From Actinomycetota bacterium (GTDB lineage Bacteria; Actinomycetota; Coriobacteriia; Anaerosomatales; Anaerosomataceae), in contig DSAI01000149.1 in assembly GCA_011372845.1 (NCBI GenBank), positions 1 to 7,975 on the forward strand: DNA of 7,975 bases, in the 5' to 3' direction. Positions 6,266-7,975 of the stretch are shown piece by piece (position 1 is the first letter of the stretch; every line of letters starts with the position of its first letter). The position numbers and the translations under genes were made by a program. The notes below the pieces were generated by a model that worked only from the letters and a program-made list of their open reading frames with translations, was not told where the DNA came from and searched no databases.

Positions 6266-7414
6266 GTGCGACCGGTCATCGTGCACGACACCCATCTTGA
6301 CGCATACGACCTCGCGCCCTGGCACCCGCTGCGCCCCGAGCGGGTGACCCTGGCACTCGATCTGATCGCCGCGTACGGCCTCATCGCCACCGGCGACGAC
6401 CCTGAGCCGGACCGGTTCTCGCTCCTGCCGCCCCGGCCGGTGGAACGCGCAACGCTTCTGTTGGCGCATGACGAGGCATACATCGCAGCCGTCGAGCGGG
6501 CCTCGGCCGATCCGGATGCACGGGTTGGACACGGCATCGGCACCGGAGACAACCCCGCGTTCGAAGGGATGCACGAGGCCGCGGCGCGCGTGGCGGGCGC
6601 CACCTGCACCGCTCTCGATCACGTGCTGTCCGGCCGCGCGACCCGGGCGTTCGCTCCCGCTGGCGGGCTGCATCACGCGCATCGCGACCGCGCTGCGGGC
6701 TTCTGCGTGTACAACGACGCCGCGATCGCGATCGCTCGCGCCCTGCTCGAGCGCCCCCACCTCCGTATCGCATACATCGACATCGACGCGCACCATGCAG
6801 ACGGCGTTCAGGAGGCGTTCTACGGTGAACCGCGGGTGCTCACGGTCTCCATCCACGAGGACGGCCGGTACATCTTCCCCGGGACCGGCTCCTACCGGGA
6901 ACGCGGAGCCGGTGAAGGCCTTGGCACGACGGTCAACGTGCCGCTGCCGCCGTACGCGGGAGCGCGCTCCTACCAGCTCGTCATGAGCGAGGTGGTGGCG
7001 CCGCTCGTACGCTCCTTCACGCCCGACGTGATCGTTACCCAGAACGGCGCGGACGCACATTGGAGCGACCCGCTCACCTCGCTCGGCATGACCGTACCCG
7101 GATACGAGATGCTGTTCACCCGGCTGAGCACGCTGGCCGACGAGGTCTGCGACGGCCGGCTCGTGGCCCTTGGCGGAGGCGGGTACTCCTGGCTGACCGT
7201 GGTGCCCCGTGTGTGGACGCTGTTGGCCGCCTCGCTCCTGCGCCTTGACCTGCCCGACGAACTCCCCACTGCATGGCAGGAACGGGTCCATGCGCTCGGC
7301 GGGGAACCACCGATGCGGCTCCGCGAGGATCCCGGCCCCGACCTGGACGACGACACGGTCGCGTGTGTCAAACACGACACCGCCCATGTGATCTCACGCA
7401 TCATGGCCGGATGA
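6266..7414 (+). CDS. acuC: AcuC-type zinc-dependent (histone deacetylase family) deacetylase
   Basis: This is a class I histone-deacetylase-like enzyme. AcuC of Bacillus deacetylates and so reactivates acetyl-CoA synthetase, and the same role is likely but not shown here. Starting at GTG 6266 the protein has 382 aa, the usual AcuC length, and opens with the family-like AYDLAPWHPLRPERV (13-27). Active-site elements are all present: catalytic histidines H136/H137 in GGLHHAH, zinc ligands D174 and H176 in YIDIDAHHADG and D263 in QNGADAHWSDP, and the catalytic tyrosine Y307 in LGGGGYSW. The first-half motif GTGDNPAFEGMHEAA (92-106) also fits AcuC. Neither acuA nor acuB nor acsA is in view. The gene is divergent from the cytochrome across 420 bases and convergent with the next gene, with a 15-base gap and no obvious terminator. 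An acetylpolyamine amidohydrolase is the main alternative, but those are usually shorter. Confidence 0.9.
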   Translation: MRPVIVHDTHLDAYDLAPWHPLRPERVTLALDLIAAYGLIATGDDPEPDRFSLLPPRPVERATLLLAHDEAYIAAVERASADPDARVGHGIGTGDNPAFEGMHEAAARVAGATCTALDHVLSGRATRAFAPAGGLHHAHRDRAAGFCVYNDAAIAIARALLERPHLRIAYIDIDAHHADGVQEAFYGEPRVLTVSIHEDGRYIFPGTGSYRERGAGEGLGTTVNVPLPPYAGARSYQLVMSEVVAPLVRSFTPDVIVTQNGADAHWSDPLTSLGMTVPGYEMLFTRLSTLADEVCDGRLVALGGGGYSWLTVVPRVWTLLAASLLRLDLPDELPTAWQERVHALGGEPPMRLREDPGPDLDDDTVACVKHDTAHVISRIMAG

Positions 7415-7429
7415 CGACCGGCAGCCGAG

Positions 7430-7975
7430 TCATCGAACGCCGAGGTCGACGAGCGTACGACGCAGACCGTCCCCGGGGGTCACGGAGACGAGCCATGTCG
7501 GCTCGCCCTGCATGGCGTTCCCCTCGATGAGGTAGACGGCGGAGCCGTCGCGACTCCACATCAGCGGGTAGCAGTCGCGACGCCCGGACAACTCCACCAA
7601 CCGCCCGCCCCCTGCCGGCAGCGCGAACGCGCGCGAATACCCGTCATCGCCGCGCTCTGCGAAGCACACCCACGAGCCGTCCGGCGAACGGAGCAGATCG
7701 GCGTACGCGACGGGCCGTGCCGACCGTGCCCGCGTCAACTCGGCCCGGTCCCCTCTGCCGTCGAGTCTCATCGAGCGCAGCGACACCGCACCGGAGGCGT
7801 CGGGGCCGGCTCCGTAATAGACCCGCTCATCAGTGCAGCAGACGCCGGAGATGGGGACGCTGGTGATGTAGCGCCGCGTGTCGCCATCCTGCCAGACCAC
7901 GATCTCGCCGCGGCGTACGGCGTCGATGACAGCCACCACCGTCCGCCCATCCGGAGAGACCGCCGGCATCGTCCC
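7430..7975 (-). CDS. C-terminal part of a PD40/TolB-like beta-propeller protein (cut by window edge)
   Basis: The last 181 residues of a longer protein are visible. The frame is open to the window edge, and the first Met (7969) lacks a ribosome site and sits inside a repeat, so I treat it as internal. Three blade signatures can be seen: PAVSPDGRTVVAVID, LRSPDGSWVCFAE and MWSRDGSAVYLIE, each a strand, then an S-x-DG turn, then a strand. This is the PD40/WD40-like pattern of TolB and related six-bladed propellers. The chain ends shortly after the last blade (VDLGVR), so a C-terminal S9-peptidase catalytic domain is absent. The function cannot be told from this part; related proteins act in scaffolding or cell-surface roles. 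It converges on acuC with 15 bases between the stops. Confidence 0.75.
   Translation of the reverse strand, partial: GTMPAVSPDGRTVVAVIDAVRRGEIVVWQDGDTRRYITSVPISGVCCTDERVYYGAGPDASGAVSLRSMRLDGRGDRAELTRARSARPVAYADLLRSPDGSWVCFAERGDDGYSRAFALPAGGGRLVELSGRRDCYPLMWSRDGSAVYLIEGNAMQGEPTWLVSVTPGDGLRRTLVDLGVR

Noticed and set aside
6131..7387. A 418-codon open frame on the minus strand opposite acuC
   Set aside because: It lies wholly antisense to a gene with complete active-site motifs, its product is low-complexity Arg/Gly/His-rich with no family signature, and such frames are expected in G+C-rich coding DNA.

Overview
The window is G+C-rich bacterial DNA (roughly two thirds G+C by eye) with tight operon packing, strong AGGAGG-type ribosome sites and one GTG start. 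An ilvD-ilvB-ilvN-ilvC operon behind a T-box-like leader, a secreted 16-haem cytochrome c and an AcuC-type deacetylase together suggest an anaerobic, respiring Gram-positive-type bacterium. An Actinomycetota lineage related to Coriobacteriia is my best guess, but no marker gene here proves it.

Layout. (1) Positions 1-4050, minus strand: the branched-chain amino acid operon in the order ilvD, ilvB, ilvN, ilvC, with ilvC cut by the window edge. ilvD and ilvB overlap by 4 bases, the ilvB stop abuts the ilvN start, and the ilvC ribosome site overlaps the ilvN stop. This indicates one co-translated message. The products are acetohydroxyacid synthase (IlvB plus IlvN), ketol-acid reductoisomerase and dihydroxyacid dehydratase, which supply isoleucine and valine precursors. 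(2) Positions 4051-4507: a non-coding leader. It holds a candidate promoter and a well-formed T-box Stem I (kink-turn, AGUA/GAA loop-E specifier loop, AG-rich bulge, distal GGUGGAAA loop), so the operon is probably controlled by uncharged tRNA. The specifier reads ACC (Thr) in the simplest register, which is unexpected for this pathway. Upstream of it lies a 13-bp perfect hairpin that may end the preceding cytochrome transcript. (3) Positions 4508-5845, minus strand: an exported 16-haem cytochrome c with 14 CXXCH and two CX4CH sites. (4) Positions 5846-6265: a 420-base divergent intergenic region. On the minus strand it has a good sigma-A-type promoter, then a leader of about 217 nt with a strong intrinsic terminator and a second weaker one before the cytochrome start. 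This looks like an attenuated or riboswitch-like leader that I could not assign to a known class. A palindrome lies just upstream of the -35 box. (5) Positions 6266-7414, plus strand: acuC, a zinc-dependent lysine-deacetylase-family protein. (6) Positions 7430-7975, minus strand: the C-terminal part of a beta-propeller (PD40/TolB-like) protein running off the edge, convergent with acuC.

The main candidates for something new are the terminator-bearing leader of the multihaem cytochrome, the T-box with an unexpected specifier, and the cytochrome itself. I see no tRNA, rRNA, CRISPR array, insertion sequence or phage gene.
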